DNA of 64,000 nt from Oscillospiraceae bacterium (GTDB taxonomy: Bacteria; Bacillota; Clostridia; Oscillospirales; SIG627). Where the stretch lies: contig JAYFRN010000007.1 in assembly GCA_034925865.1 (NCBI GenBank), positions 62,001 to 126,000 of the forward strand, written 5' to 3'. The translations under genes were made by a program, and so were the position numbers. The notes under the pieces are model-generated. The model searched no databases. It saw only the letters and a program-made list of their open reading frames with translations, and was not told the origin of the DNA. Position 1 is the stretch's first letter, and each line of letters opens with the position of its first letter. Below, piece after piece: positions 45,801 through 53,629 of this stretch.

Positions 45801-45993
45801 TTATAACTCTCGTCAGCACATGTCCGATGTGTGGCTTTCCGTTTGCTGTCGGCGGACCGTCATAAAAGGTATATGTTTCGCCTTGTTTGCGGTTTTCAAT
45901 GCTTTTTTCGAATATCCGGTTTTCGCGCCAGAATTTTTCGATTTCCTTTTCCCTCTCGGTAAAATTAAGATCCGTGGTTACTTTATTGTACAT
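42865..45993 (-). CDS. ileS: Isoleucyl-tRNA synthetase, type-2-like
   Basis: Charges tRNA-Ile. The 1042 residues have the class I signatures KPHIGHVL and [12 protein letters not shown], and the CP1 editing domain. The segment [22 protein letters not shown] and the length resemble the eukaryote-like type-2 IleRS, which from family knowledge is often mupirocin-insensitive. A CxxC pair (YCPRC, plus C-x-C...CPKC) is visible in the middle. GGGAGG precedes the ATG. The leader contains a T-box element and repeat copy E, so expression probably responds to uncharged tRNA-Ile. Confidence 0.95.
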   Translation of the reverse strand: [1042 protein letters not shown]

Positions 45994-46135
45994 TTTATAT
46001 TAACCTCCCGGTTGTTTTTTTGTTTGTTGCTTTTTTGCTTTTTTTGTTGCTGTCCGTGAACGGCAACAGCAGTAACAGCAGCAGCCTGTAAATAGTGAAT
46101 GAAGTTTCTTGCCGCGTTCTCCTACCGCTCTTTTT

Positions 46136-46240
46136 GTTAACTCGGTATTTAAATAATTACCGCTTAATGAGTAAAAAGGTTCTGGTATATGGGCTTTTCT
46201 CTCTTATAAAACAAGTCCTATTTAAATGCCAAGTTAATAA
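46136..46240. repeat. Dispersed palindromic repeat, copy E (between T-box terminator and ileS)
   Basis: GTTAACTCGGTATTTAAATA, ATTACCGCTTAATGAG, GGTTCTGGTATATGGGC, TTTTCTCTCTTATAAAACAA, and ATTTAAATGCCAAGTTAATA. It is one of the fullest copies, with terminal inverted repeats about 16 bp long. Between it and ileS the leader is CTG-repeat-like, then A-rich. Confidence 0.88.
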
Positions 46241-46247
46241 TACAAAG

Positions 46248-46510
46248 CAAAAAGTCCCGTCCTAACAGGACGAGACTTTAAAAATCTCATGACCACCCGT
46301 TATATCGCGCGCAAATACGCGCTTATTCTGTGACGGGAATTCCCGGCGGCGCTTAACAGCCTGCGGATATCCGAGGCGTTGGGCGCGCAACTCCAAAGTG
46401 ATTTTCGGCACGTCCGTCCCCGCGGGGGTTCCACTCTCCGGATTAATCCGAAGCCCCTTTTCTCTGTTGCGGTTCAGGAAGGCTTACTCTCTTTTTCATC
46501 GTTTTTTATT
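46248..46510 (-). promoter_or_regulatory. T-box leader of ileS (tRNA-Ile-sensing riboswitch)
   Basis: Read on the minus strand, the leader begins with AGAGAGTAAGC, the usual stem I start. It contains GAAAATCAC, where ATC (46402-46400) is a plausible isoleucine specifier, then GGGTGGTCATGAG (around 46298-46286). It ends in a terminator (46278-46248) with stem AGTCTCGTCC/GGACGGGACT and a T run. The T-box bulge reads UGGU, which would pair with the ACCA end of tRNA-Ile, but UGGUCAU departs from the usual UGGNACC. A competing antiterminator pairing (ACGGG with CCTGT, GAGA with TCTC) is possible. Confidence 0.8.
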
Positions 46511-46549
46511 ATTGCGTAACGGTACTATTTTTGCGAGATAACTCTGTGA

Positions 46550-47479
46550 TTACTTCGTCGCGATCCCGGCCAGCTTTGCGATTTCCTCGGCGTAATTTTC
46601 TTCCTTCTTCTCAATGCCTTCGCCGCGTTCGTATTTATAAAACGCTTCGACGGCGACGGGAGAGCCGATCTCAGCGGAAACGGAAGCAAGATACTTCTTT
46701 ACGTTGAGTTGATCGTCTTTTACATAGCTCTGGAGAAGCAGGCAGTTCGTTTCATAGAATTTGGAAAGCTTGCCGAGGACCATCTTGTCGATGATGTTGG
46801 CGGGCTTTTTCGCGTTGGCCTCGTCATTCTTAATCGTGGCGGCGATAATTTCCTTTTCGCTTTCGATAACGCTTGCGGGAACGGAGGCCTCGTCAAGATA
46901 TTGCGGACCCATGGCGGCGATCTGAAGAGCCATGTTCTTCGCGGCTTCCGCAAAGAGGGGATTGTCGCTTGCGGGCTCGGCCATTTTAACTATGACGCCG
47001 ATCGCGCCTTTACCGTGCACATATGTGCTGATCGTGCCTTCGACGACTGTAAAACGGCGGATATTGATGTTTTCGCCGATTGTGAAGATCTTGTCCTTGA
47101 CTGCCGCTTCGACTGTCATATCCGCGGAAAACGGGAGCGCGTTGAGCGCGTTGATATCCGCGGGTTTATATTTGAGGATGACACCGAGAATGTCCTTGAC
47201 GAAATTTGCAAAGGTTTCATTCTTTGCGGCAAAGTCTGTTTCAATATTTACTTCGATCATTGCGGCGGTCTTGCATTCATCGCAGTACGCAATGTCGACG
47301 ACGCCTTCCGCGGCGACTCTGCCGGATTTTTTCGCGGCGACTGAGAGGCCCTTTTCGCGGAGAATCTTTATTGCCTCTTCGTCGTCGCCGTTGGCGGCGG
47401 TGAGGGCCTTTTTGCATTCCATCATGCCGACTCCGGTCTTTGCGCGCAGATCGGCGACCTGTTTTGCTGTTATTGCCAT
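46550..47479 (-). CDS. tsf: Elongation factor Ts
   Basis: The guanine nucleotide exchange factor for EF-Tu. The 309-residue protein begins with the UBA-like domain (LRAKTGVGMMECKKALTAANGD), followed by the TDFAAKNE-type motif (here NIETDFAAKNETF) and the dimerisation core (QIAAMGPQYL). It lies 41 bp downstream of rpsB, the standard pair. Confidence 0.97.
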   Translation of the reverse strand: MAITAKQVADLRAKTGVGMMECKKALTAANGDDEEAIKILREKGLSVAAKKSGRVAAEGVVDIAYCDECKTAAMIEVNIETDFAAKNETFANFVKDILGVILKYKPADINALNALPFSADMTVEAAVKDKIFTIGENINIRRFTVVEGTISTYVHGKGAIGVIVKMAEPASDNPLFAEAAKNMALQIAAMGPQYLDEASVPASVIESEKEIIAATIKNDEANAKKPANIIDKMVLGKLSKFYETNCLLLQSYVKDDQLNVKKYLASVSAEIGSPVAVEAFYKYERGEGIEKKEENYAEEIAKLAGIATK

Positions 47480-47520
47480 ATATAAAATTACCTTTCTTCT
47501 ATATAGTAAAAGAGCGGATA

Positions 47521-48285
<765 letters not shown>

Positions 48286-48429
48286 AATTTAATATGTCCT
48301 CCTTAAATATGGGTTTTTTAACCACCACGGCGCGGAATGACGATACCTGCGCATGCAGGCACCCCCGTCAAGCAACGTGACGTGTGTGAATTGCCGCTAT
48401 ACTATATCACATTTTAAATTAATTTTCAA
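48286..48429 (-). promoter_or_regulatory. rpsB promoter and structured leader
   Basis: Minus strand TTGAAA (48429-48424), 17-bp spacer, TATAGT (48406-48401). The transcript leader (about 110 nt) carries a hairpin TGCCTGC/GCAGGTA around 48342-48359 before AAGGAGG. Autogenous control by S2 is possible but not shown. Confidence 0.65.
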
Positions 48430-48511
48430 CTGTAATTCCAATTTTAAAACGCTCTCGACCAAAATTTACAAAATATTCACATATACGCTTGTCATATATT
48501 TTTATTCGGTA

Positions 48512-48540
48512 TTTACAAACGGCTTTCCCTGATGTATAAT
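48512..48540 (+). promoter_or_regulatory. Promoter of tRNA-Gly
   Basis: TTTACA (48512-48517), 17-bp spacer, TATAAT (48535-48540). Confidence 0.82.
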
Positions 48541-48558
48541 AATGCCCAGTGAAAAAAT

Positions 48559-48632
48559 GCGGATGTAGCTCAATGGCAGAGCGTCGGCTTCCCAAGCCGA
48601 ACACGCGGGTTCGATTCCCGTCATCCGCTCCA
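48559..48632 (+). tRNA. tRNA-Gly (anticodon CCC)
   Basis: A 74-nt cloverleaf with encoded CCA. The acceptor GCGGATG pairs with CATCCGC, discriminator T. The D-arm is GCTCAATGGCAGAGC. The anticodon arm TCGGC-TTCCCAA-GCCGA reads anticodon CCC (codon GGG). The T-arm is CGGGTTCGATTCCCG. It has its own promoter and terminator. Confidence 0.95.
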
Positions 48633-48634
48633 GC

Positions 48635-48680
48635 AAAACTCCATGTGTCGGGGGATGAACCCGCACATGGAGTTTTGTTT
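48635..48680 (+). terminator. Terminator after tRNA-Gly
   Basis: 13-bp stem (48635-48647 with 48664-48676), GC-rich inner loop that pairs further, then TGTTTT. Confidence 0.88.
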
Positions 48681-48713
48681 TCTGTTGTGATAATTTTGTG
48701 TTATACTTAATGT

Positions 48714-50180
48714 CTACTGAACAAATACGAATTTCAAATTTCGCTGCGGTAGATGATGTGTTATTAGCAAACAATATAGGAACACAAAAAAGGCGCAAAG
48801 AACCTTTTTCAGGTTCAGGACAATAACAGACATAGCGATACAGTGACGTGCTGTTTCCGACAGTCTCGCCACAATCAATCCGAGTCCGCACTTACGCTTT
48901 GCCAAACTAAACTTGCGTTCAACTTCGATACGTTCGCACTCGTCAAGGTAATTCTGTTTTTTATTCCTAATATCCTCTTTTTCACCTAATTTTGGCCTTC
49001 CGAGTGCCGGGCCGGAAAGCCGTATTCTGTGTTCGGAACAAAACTTAAGGTTATCACGATTTCGATAGATTTTGTCGGCAAGCACTCTTGCCGGATAATG
49101 TCCGGTACGTTCCCGGTAACGCTCAATCATCTCTGTCAGCTTTGTCGATTCGTTATACGCGTCGAATGAAATAAACTCAAGCCGCGTCCACCCTTCAACG
49201 ACGCTGATGTCCAGTTTCGCGCCGAACTCGACAGGAGCCTTTGCTTTCCCGCGCAAAATCGGACGGATCCACGGTTGAGACAGACTCACTATACGATCGG
49301 GAACACTGTGTACGCGGTTGTCAAACATATACTTTTGCTGTTCGTAAATCTTCTCTATTGTTTTCAGCTGTTCCGCTTGCCTAATCGTCAGTTTTGCACT
49401 GTTTTCAGATATTATTTTTATGTTTTCAAGGTTTCTCCTGATGTATCCAAGCTGTTTCCCAATAGCTTTACGTATCTTTTTTGCGGTTGGTTTGCGGGTG
49501 CGGGATATTTTGAGAAAATTCTTATGCGCTTTTTTTCGGTATGTACGGGGCTTTTTTGTTCCTGGAACATGCAAGGTATCAATCAGTTCCTCAGTCGCTT
49601 CACGAGCGCTGTTTAAAAGCTTTGTGTCCTGCGGAAAGCTGATCTGCGATGGCGCGCAGGTCGCGTCGACTATCATGGTTCCGCCGTTTTGCGGAGGCTC
49701 CGGCTTGTCATCTTCATCATTGTCGTCATTGTGATCAGTATAATCATTCTCATCTTCCAATGGCATTGGGGCTTCTTTAACAGCTTTTTCGATAATCATT
49801 TCGTTGATCTCGCCGAGAATTTCCGGCGTCAAACGTTTGCGAAAATATACCATCAGAGACGGGTCGAACGGAAGCCTGTTATCGTCATATTCGAGATAAC
49901 CGCAAAAATATTGCAGATATGGATTTTCCTGAAGCTGAAGTGTGATTTCTTCGTCAGAATATCCATATTCCGCTTGTACGATGCATGCGCCAAGCGCCAT
50001 ACGCAACGGTTTTGCGACATTACCTTTTCGATTCTTGAACAGAGCTGCATACCTTTTCTCAATTTCCAACCACGGTATCGTCTGGGCTTTCTTTACCCAG
50101 CGGTTGCTTTCCTTCAGATTCATGCCTATTGGTTGTTTGAAATCCTCAAGACTGATCTGCCCGTTGCTGTATTTATACAT
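48714..50180 (-). CDS. IS transposase (DUF772 N-terminal domain, DDE catalytic domain)
   Basis: About 488 residues from the ATG at 50180 (GGGGGCGACGAG upstream; the frame is open to 50234). The N-terminal DUF772-type domain reads LQENPYLQYFCGYLEY, PFDPSLMVYFRKRL. An Asp/Glu-rich spacer follows, then the DDE core: MIVDATCAPSQISFP (first Asp), RVLADKIYRNRDN (second Asp) and ERIEVERKFSLAKRKCGL (Glu). The frame is uninterrupted, so it may be active. The stop codon lies within the IS end. A 9-bp inverted repeat (AAGTGCAAG, 50193-50201 with 50228-50236) spans its leader. Confidence 0.88.
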   Translation of the reverse strand: MYKYSNGQISLEDFKQPIGMNLKESNRWVKKAQTIPWLEIEKRYAALFKNRKGNVAKPLRMALGACIVQAEYGYSDEEITLQLQENPYLQYFCGYLEYDDNRLPFDPSLMVYFRKRLTPEILGEINEMIIEKAVKEAPMPLEDENDYTDHNDDNDEDDKPEPPQNGGTMIVDATCAPSQISFPQDTKLLNSAREATEELIDTLHVPGTKKPRTYRKKAHKNFLKISRTRKPTAKKIRKAIGKQLGYIRRNLENIKIISENSAKLTIRQAEQLKTIEKIYEQQKYMFDNRVHSVPDRIVSLSQPWIRPILRGKAKAPVEFGAKLDISVVEGWTRLEFISFDAYNESTKLTEMIERYRERTGHYPARVLADKIYRNRDNLKFCSEHRIRLSGPALGRPKLGEKEDIRNKKQNYLDECERIEVERKFSLAKRKCGLGLIVARLSETARHCIAMSVIVLNLKKVLCAFFVFLYCLLITHHLPQRNLKFVFVQ

Positions 50181-50297
50181 CTCGTCGCCCCCAAGTGCAA
50201 GCTTTTTAACATGTTTCGGCCATTTTCCTTGCACTTATTATACCATAATTCTTGCGATTTGTCTTGCCTTGCTGTATATTTTCTTTTGTTCAGCGGG
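48714..50297 (-). mobile_element. Insertion sequence, IS5/IS1182-like, about 1.58 kb
   Basis: A single transposase gene bounded by short inverted ends CTGAACAAA (48717-48725) and TTTGTTCAG (50285-50293). No flanking target duplication is visible. On the right the end lies exactly at the point where crcB is cut off. On the left it abuts the tRNA-Gly terminator region. Absence of a duplication and of the crcB 3' end suggests an IS-associated deletion. Exact ends are uncertain by a few bases. Confidence 0.75.
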
Positions 50298-50589
50298 CAT
50301 GAAGTAGATTTACGGTTTCAAGAGAAAAGGTTGAAAAGGTGGTAAAGCCTCCGCATAAACCTGTTTGCAGGAAAAGAACTGTATTGCGATTGCAATTGAA
50401 ATTGCAATTGCAATCGACAGTGTCATTATTTTCAAAAAAACCGAAAATAAGACCGATGACGAAAGATCCGAGAAAATTTATGATCATCGTCATAATCGGG
50501 AAATTCTCTGATATGGGTATCCTGCCAAGAATATATCTTAAAATTGCTCCTATAGAGCCTCCGAGTCCGACAAACAAAACCGATTGCAT
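50290..50589 (-). pseudogene. crcB: CrcB/Fluc fluoride channel, C-terminally truncated by the IS
   Basis: Fluc proteins are dual-topology dimeric fluoride exporters of about 125 residues with four helices. From the ATG at 50589 (GGAGG 7 bp upstream) about 99 residues remain. GGSIGAILRYILG, INFLGSFVIG and the GLCGGFTTFSTFSLE motif (Phe box and Na+ site) are all intact. The protein ends in LLHAR at a TGA formed by the IS end, so the fourth helix is missing. The missing part is not found on the other side of the IS. The 50383-50418 stretch encodes an odd DCNCNFNCNRN insert between helices 2 and 3. Probably nonfunctional. Confidence 0.85.
50383..50418. repeat. ATTGCA-type palindromic microsatellite inside crcB
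   Basis: Repeats of ATTGCAATT forming an imperfect palindrome. It includes AATTGCAATTGCAATC (50400-50415), identical to 4075-4090. It encodes Asn/Cys-rich residues not expected in CrcB. Confidence 0.7.
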
Positions 50590-50687
50590 GGTCATACCTC
50601 CAAGAAAATAAAAGCCAACGCTTCTGCAAGCGCAGAAGTCATTAGCTTTTTAAGTGCAATTTAACGGGATTATTTTTTTCTGTGATA

Positions 50688-50716
50688 AGTATAACAGTCT
50701 AGTGTGAGAAAGTCAA
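50688..50716 (-). promoter_or_regulatory. Promoter of crcB
   Basis: Minus strand TTGACT (50716-50711), 17-bp spacer, TATACT (50693-50688). A hairpin in the leader (around 50612-50645, CTTCTGC/GCAGAAG core) followed by TTTTATTTT could act as an attenuator. I see no match to the fluoride riboswitch consensus. Confidence 0.6.
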
Positions 50717-51044
50717 TAGGTGAAAGCTTGCCATATACGTTCCGAATTTATGCTTTTTCTTTCTCTTGATTATATAAGCATACATAATAATTGACAATAT
50801 CGAAAGAGAAGCTATGGCAGCAGAAAAAAATAAAACCGGAGATGTTAGATCGGTAATGCTTGAACCGATCAGTGTAACGGCAATTATTCCCGGCAGATTT
50901 CCTGCAAGGCTTCCCAAAAGGTATTTATGAAGGGTGGTTCTGCGAGCTACTAGATACAAACTTACTATATCTCCGGGCAAGCAGTTAATAATGCTATAAT
51001 CAGAATTAGCATAGGAAAAAGCACCGGCAGCTTAAAATACTTCA
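50699..51044 (-). pseudogene. VTT-domain (TVP38/TMEM64-like) membrane protein remnant
   Basis: Reading on the minus strand from 51044, an N-terminal stub (MKYFKLPVLF then a hydrophobic stretch ending ALLTACPEI and a stop) is followed in another frame by LLPGDIVSLYLVARRTTLHKYLLGSLAGNLPGIIAVTLIG and a final hydrophobic helix with a KRKKKHK tail (quoted here only to identify the family). Intact TVP38 proteins are about 200 residues, so the middle third is missing and the frame is broken. The 93-codon open frame starting at 50980 is the C-terminal relic. It lies between crcB and plsC, in the same decaying region. Confidence 0.65.
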
Positions 51045-51080
51045 TTGACGCGGAGCCGGATTTTTTCATATGCTTTAATT

Positions 51081-51761
51081 TTAAAGCACGGCTCTGCGTT
51101 TGTGCTCGCATTCAACAAAATTTGTCTTTTCACGCAAAAGCTCCTGAAGATACAGGACGCGTTCGTTGATAAGCCGAGTTGCGCTGCGGACAAAATCAGA
51201 AGTAATACCTTCCGCGGGAATTACGAGCTGAATAGGTTTATCAATAAGGATTCTCTGCCTCTTCCCGAAGATTTTATACGGACCTTCGAGACAAACTGGC
51301 AGTATTGGAGCGCCGGAATGGAGCGCAAGCAGAACAAAACCGGGTTTGAACGGCTTTGTTTCGCCCTTGCGTGAGGTATCACCCTCCGGAAAAATACAGA
51401 TTGAGCTGCCTTTTTTAATAGCTTCTGCGCCTTTTTTTAGCCAGCTTGTATCGGAAACATATCTTTTGAGCGGTATACAGCGGCATTTTGATGCGATCCA
51501 ACGTCTCGGTTCAGTTGAAAGCAGATCCTTGGCGATCATAAAATGAACCTTTTGACCGTAAAACGCTGTGCCAATCAATGCTCCGTCCATGAGCAGAAGG
51601 TGATTTGATATGATAACCGAAGGTGTTTCGATCATGTACTTTTGAACTTCAGGTGAAGTAAAATAGATTTTCGGTCTGCAAATCAATTTTATTCCGATCA
51701 TCAACAGAAAACGAATCAGTACGCCAAGGGCTTCGTCAGAATATTCAAAAAGCCTTTTCAT
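51081..51761 (-). CDS. plsC: 1-acyl-sn-glycerol-3-phosphate acyltransferase-like protein
   Basis: Acylates lysophosphatidic acid at the membrane in phospholipid synthesis, or a related acceptor. The 226-residue protein has the acyltransferase motifs HLLLMD (H-x4-D), CIPLKR, FPEGDTSRKGE (usually FPEGTRS) and ILPVCLEGPYKIFG, plus an N-terminal hydrophobic helix. The altered second motif leaves the exact substrate open. It is divergent from the lysis cassette. Confidence 0.85.
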   Translation of the reverse strand: MKRLFEYSDEALGVLIRFLLMIGIKLICRPKIYFTSPEVQKYMIETPSVIISNHLLLMDGALIGTAFYGQKVHFMIAKDLLSTEPRRWIASKCRCIPLKRYVSDTSWLKKGAEAIKKGSSICIFPEGDTSRKGETKPFKPGFVLLALHSGAPILPVCLEGPYKIFGKRQRILIDKPIQLVIPAEGITSDFVRSATRLINERVLYLQELLREKTNFVECEHKRRAVL

Positions 51762-52503
51762 GTGTATCCTTTCTCAACGAATAAATTAATTATTCTGCAT
51801 AATGTCAATGAGGATCGGCAGAAATCACAGACTGTCATAAATAATCCCATATTCATTTATTTCCATTCATGCTATCGATATTCATGAAAAGCGATAAAAT
51901 TATTATAAAGCTGTTAAATAATATTGTTTTAATAAAGCCCGAATAACAAAACACTGCACAGACGTTTGCTTTCTATTCTGAAAGCATTAACATCAATATA
52001 TCCTATGAATGTAAATAAAAAATATTTCTCAGCTTCGGTTCATTATTTATTGTTTGTTTATATGGATGCAGGAGCACATTTATTATGTACAGCCATTGAT
52101 TTAATAATATTGAATAAATGCTTTACTTGCCGCCGGATGGCGGCTTTTTACAGCATTTTATTATTAACTCGGCATTCAAATAACTACTGCTGAAAGAGAA
52201 AAAGCTCTGGTATATGAGCTTTTCTCTATAATAAAACAAGACTTATTTAAATGCCGTTTAATAATCAGTGACAAGTCATTATATGTCACCGCCCGTGGAT
52301 GTTATTGTTGCGTCATAAAATAATCACAGACGATTATTAAAACTGATTAAATATAAAATATAAAGCCGGAATTAAAATGAGCAAGATTGAAAGTTAAAGC
52401 TTTCAATCAGTAAAATATGACCTTTGCGGTTTGAACATATGTAATTTCGGTAAGCCGGAACCGCCAAAAGAACGCGGTTCGGCGGAAAGGCATAGGTATA
52501 TAA
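51762..52503. other. 740-bp gap holding repeat copy F, a terminator-like hairpin and leader hairpins
   Basis: No gene is supported. GCCGCC (52129-52134) with GGCGGC (52139-52144) followed by TTTTTA looks like a terminator without an upstream gene. Two hairpins precede the lysis cassette: GATTGAAAG/CTTTCAATC (52385-52408) and GCCGGAACCGC/GCGGTTCGGC (52454-52483). Confidence 0.6.
52161..52264. repeat. Dispersed palindromic repeat, copy F
   Basis: TTATTAACTCGGCATTCAAA, AAGAGAAAAAGCTCTGGTAT, ATGAGCTTTTCTCTA, AACAAGACTTATTTAAATGC and CGTTTAATAA. A full-length copy. Confidence 0.88.
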
Positions 52504-52812
52504 ATGAACGATGGATTCATGACGCACGAGCTGTGCGAGGCAAAGCGTAAAAACTTTGAAGAAAAATTCGGCCGGGATGATAAACGGATCGAAAAGCTCG
52601 AGCGGTTATGTGAAAGCATTGCCGAAACGAACAATAAAATAGTATCGCTGGTTATTGAATTAAAACATACGAACGAGCTTATCTGCACACACGAAAAAAG
52701 ATTGTCAGAATTGGAAGATGTGCCCTCGTCACGCTGGAATGGTCTCGTAACTTCGGCCGTTTCAGCTGTCGCCGGAGGGCTGATAGGATATCTGATGAGC
52801 TCCGTACTGTAA
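52504..52812 (+). CDS. XhlA-like coiled-coil membrane protein (phage lysis accessory)
   Basis: A 102-residue protein with a central coiled coil (about 15-70: KRIEKLERLCESIAE, KRLSELED) and a C-terminal transmembrane segment (LVTSAVSAVAGGLIGYLM). This is the layout of the haemolysin XhlA family found beside phage endolysins. The THELCEAK start resembles clostridial phage members. ATAGG about 7 bp upstream is a weak ribosome site, and an internal ATG at 52519 is an alternative start. It is followed by a GH25 lysozyme and a holin-like gene. Confidence 0.75.
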   Translation: MNDGFMTHELCEAKRKNFEEKFGRDDKRIEKLERLCESIAETNNKIVSLVIELKHTNELICTHEKRLSELEDVPSSRWNGLVTSAVSAVAGGLIGYLMSSVL

Positions 52813-52847
52813 CGTTTTACTTACAATATCAGAGAAAGGAATGAAAA

Positions 52848-53579
52848 ATGCGCGGTATTGACGTATCTGTACATAATGGCGTGATAGATTGGAACGCGGT
52901 AAAGGCCGGAGGAACGGAATTCGCCATGATAAAGGCGACTCAGGGTAAAAGCATATATATGAAACCTCAGATGTACCTGTTCTGCGATTCGCGATTCAAA
53001 GCAAATATAGCCGGCGCTTCAGCGGCTGGAATTATGAACGGAGTATACCATTATTTTACGGCGGAAAGTGTGGAAAAAGCGGTTGAAGAGGCCGATTATT
53101 TCATATCAGCAATAGAACCATTCCATCCGCAGATTAAGCTATGGGCGGCAGTTGACGTTGAAGAAGAAAGTATTTTTAAAGGCTTTGAGAGGAAGCGATT
53201 ATCAGAGCTGATATTAGCTTTCTGCGAAAGAGTTTGTTCCGCGGGCTTTGCGCCTATGCTGTATACAAACAGAAATTATATGAGATACAGGCTTGATATG
53301 AAGCTTCTTGCGGATCTTGATATCTGGCAGGCGCACTGGTCGGAAACAAAACCGGATGATTGCGGTGAAAAGCTTAAAATATGGCAATACGGCTTTGATT
53401 CTGTTCGCGGGATTTACGGACGGACAGATGTAAATATCGGATTCTGGGTGCCGGAGAGCTTTTATGAAGAACAGACAGCCCGGATATGCGGCTTTGAACA
53501 ATGTACAATAGATTACATAAACAAATATGAGTATGCAAAAGAGCTGTGGCGAAAGATATATAACGCTGTCGGGAAATAG
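52848..53579 (+). CDS. GH25 lysozyme (phage-type endolysin)
   Basis: A 243-residue N-acetylmuramidase of glycoside hydrolase family 25. D5 in RGIDVSVHNG and the D103-V-E105 motif in WAAVDVEEE are the expected acidic active-site residues. FAMIKATQG, GVYHYF and the DIWQAHW segment line the barrel. It has no signal peptide, so export would depend on a holin, as in phages. A short C-terminal tail follows the barrel without a clear cell-wall-binding repeat. GAAAGGA precedes the ATG. Confidence 0.92.
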   Translation: MRGIDVSVHNGVIDWNAVKAGGTEFAMIKATQGKSIYMKPQMYLFCDSRFKANIAGASAAGIMNGVYHYFTAESVEKAVEEADYFISAIEPFHPQIKLWAAVDVEEESIFKGFERKRLSELILAFCERVCSAGFAPMLYTNRNYMRYRLDMKLLADLDIWQAHWSETKPDDCGEKLKIWQYGFDSVRGIYGRTDVNIGFWVPESFYEEQTARICGFEQCTIDYINKYEYAKELWRKIYNAVGK

Positions 53580-53629
53580 ATGATTCAGGTATATAAACAT
53601 AACAGGATAAACTATATGAAGGAGAAAAA

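Noticed and set aside
48502..48891. 129-codon minus-strand frame through the tRNA-Gly
   Set aside because: It reads antisense through a tRNA gene, its terminator and the IS end.
49689..50345. 218-codon open frame opposite the transposase and crcB
   Set aside because: Crosses the IS boundary and opposes two recognised genes.
50600..50690. Fluoride riboswitch upstream of crcB
   Set aside because: The leader has a hairpin and T-rich stretch but not the expected conserved fluoride-aptamer bases.
51966..52193. Short frame in the plsC-lysis cassette gap
   Set aside because: Runs into repeat copy F and a terminator-like hairpin; no ribosome site or family match.
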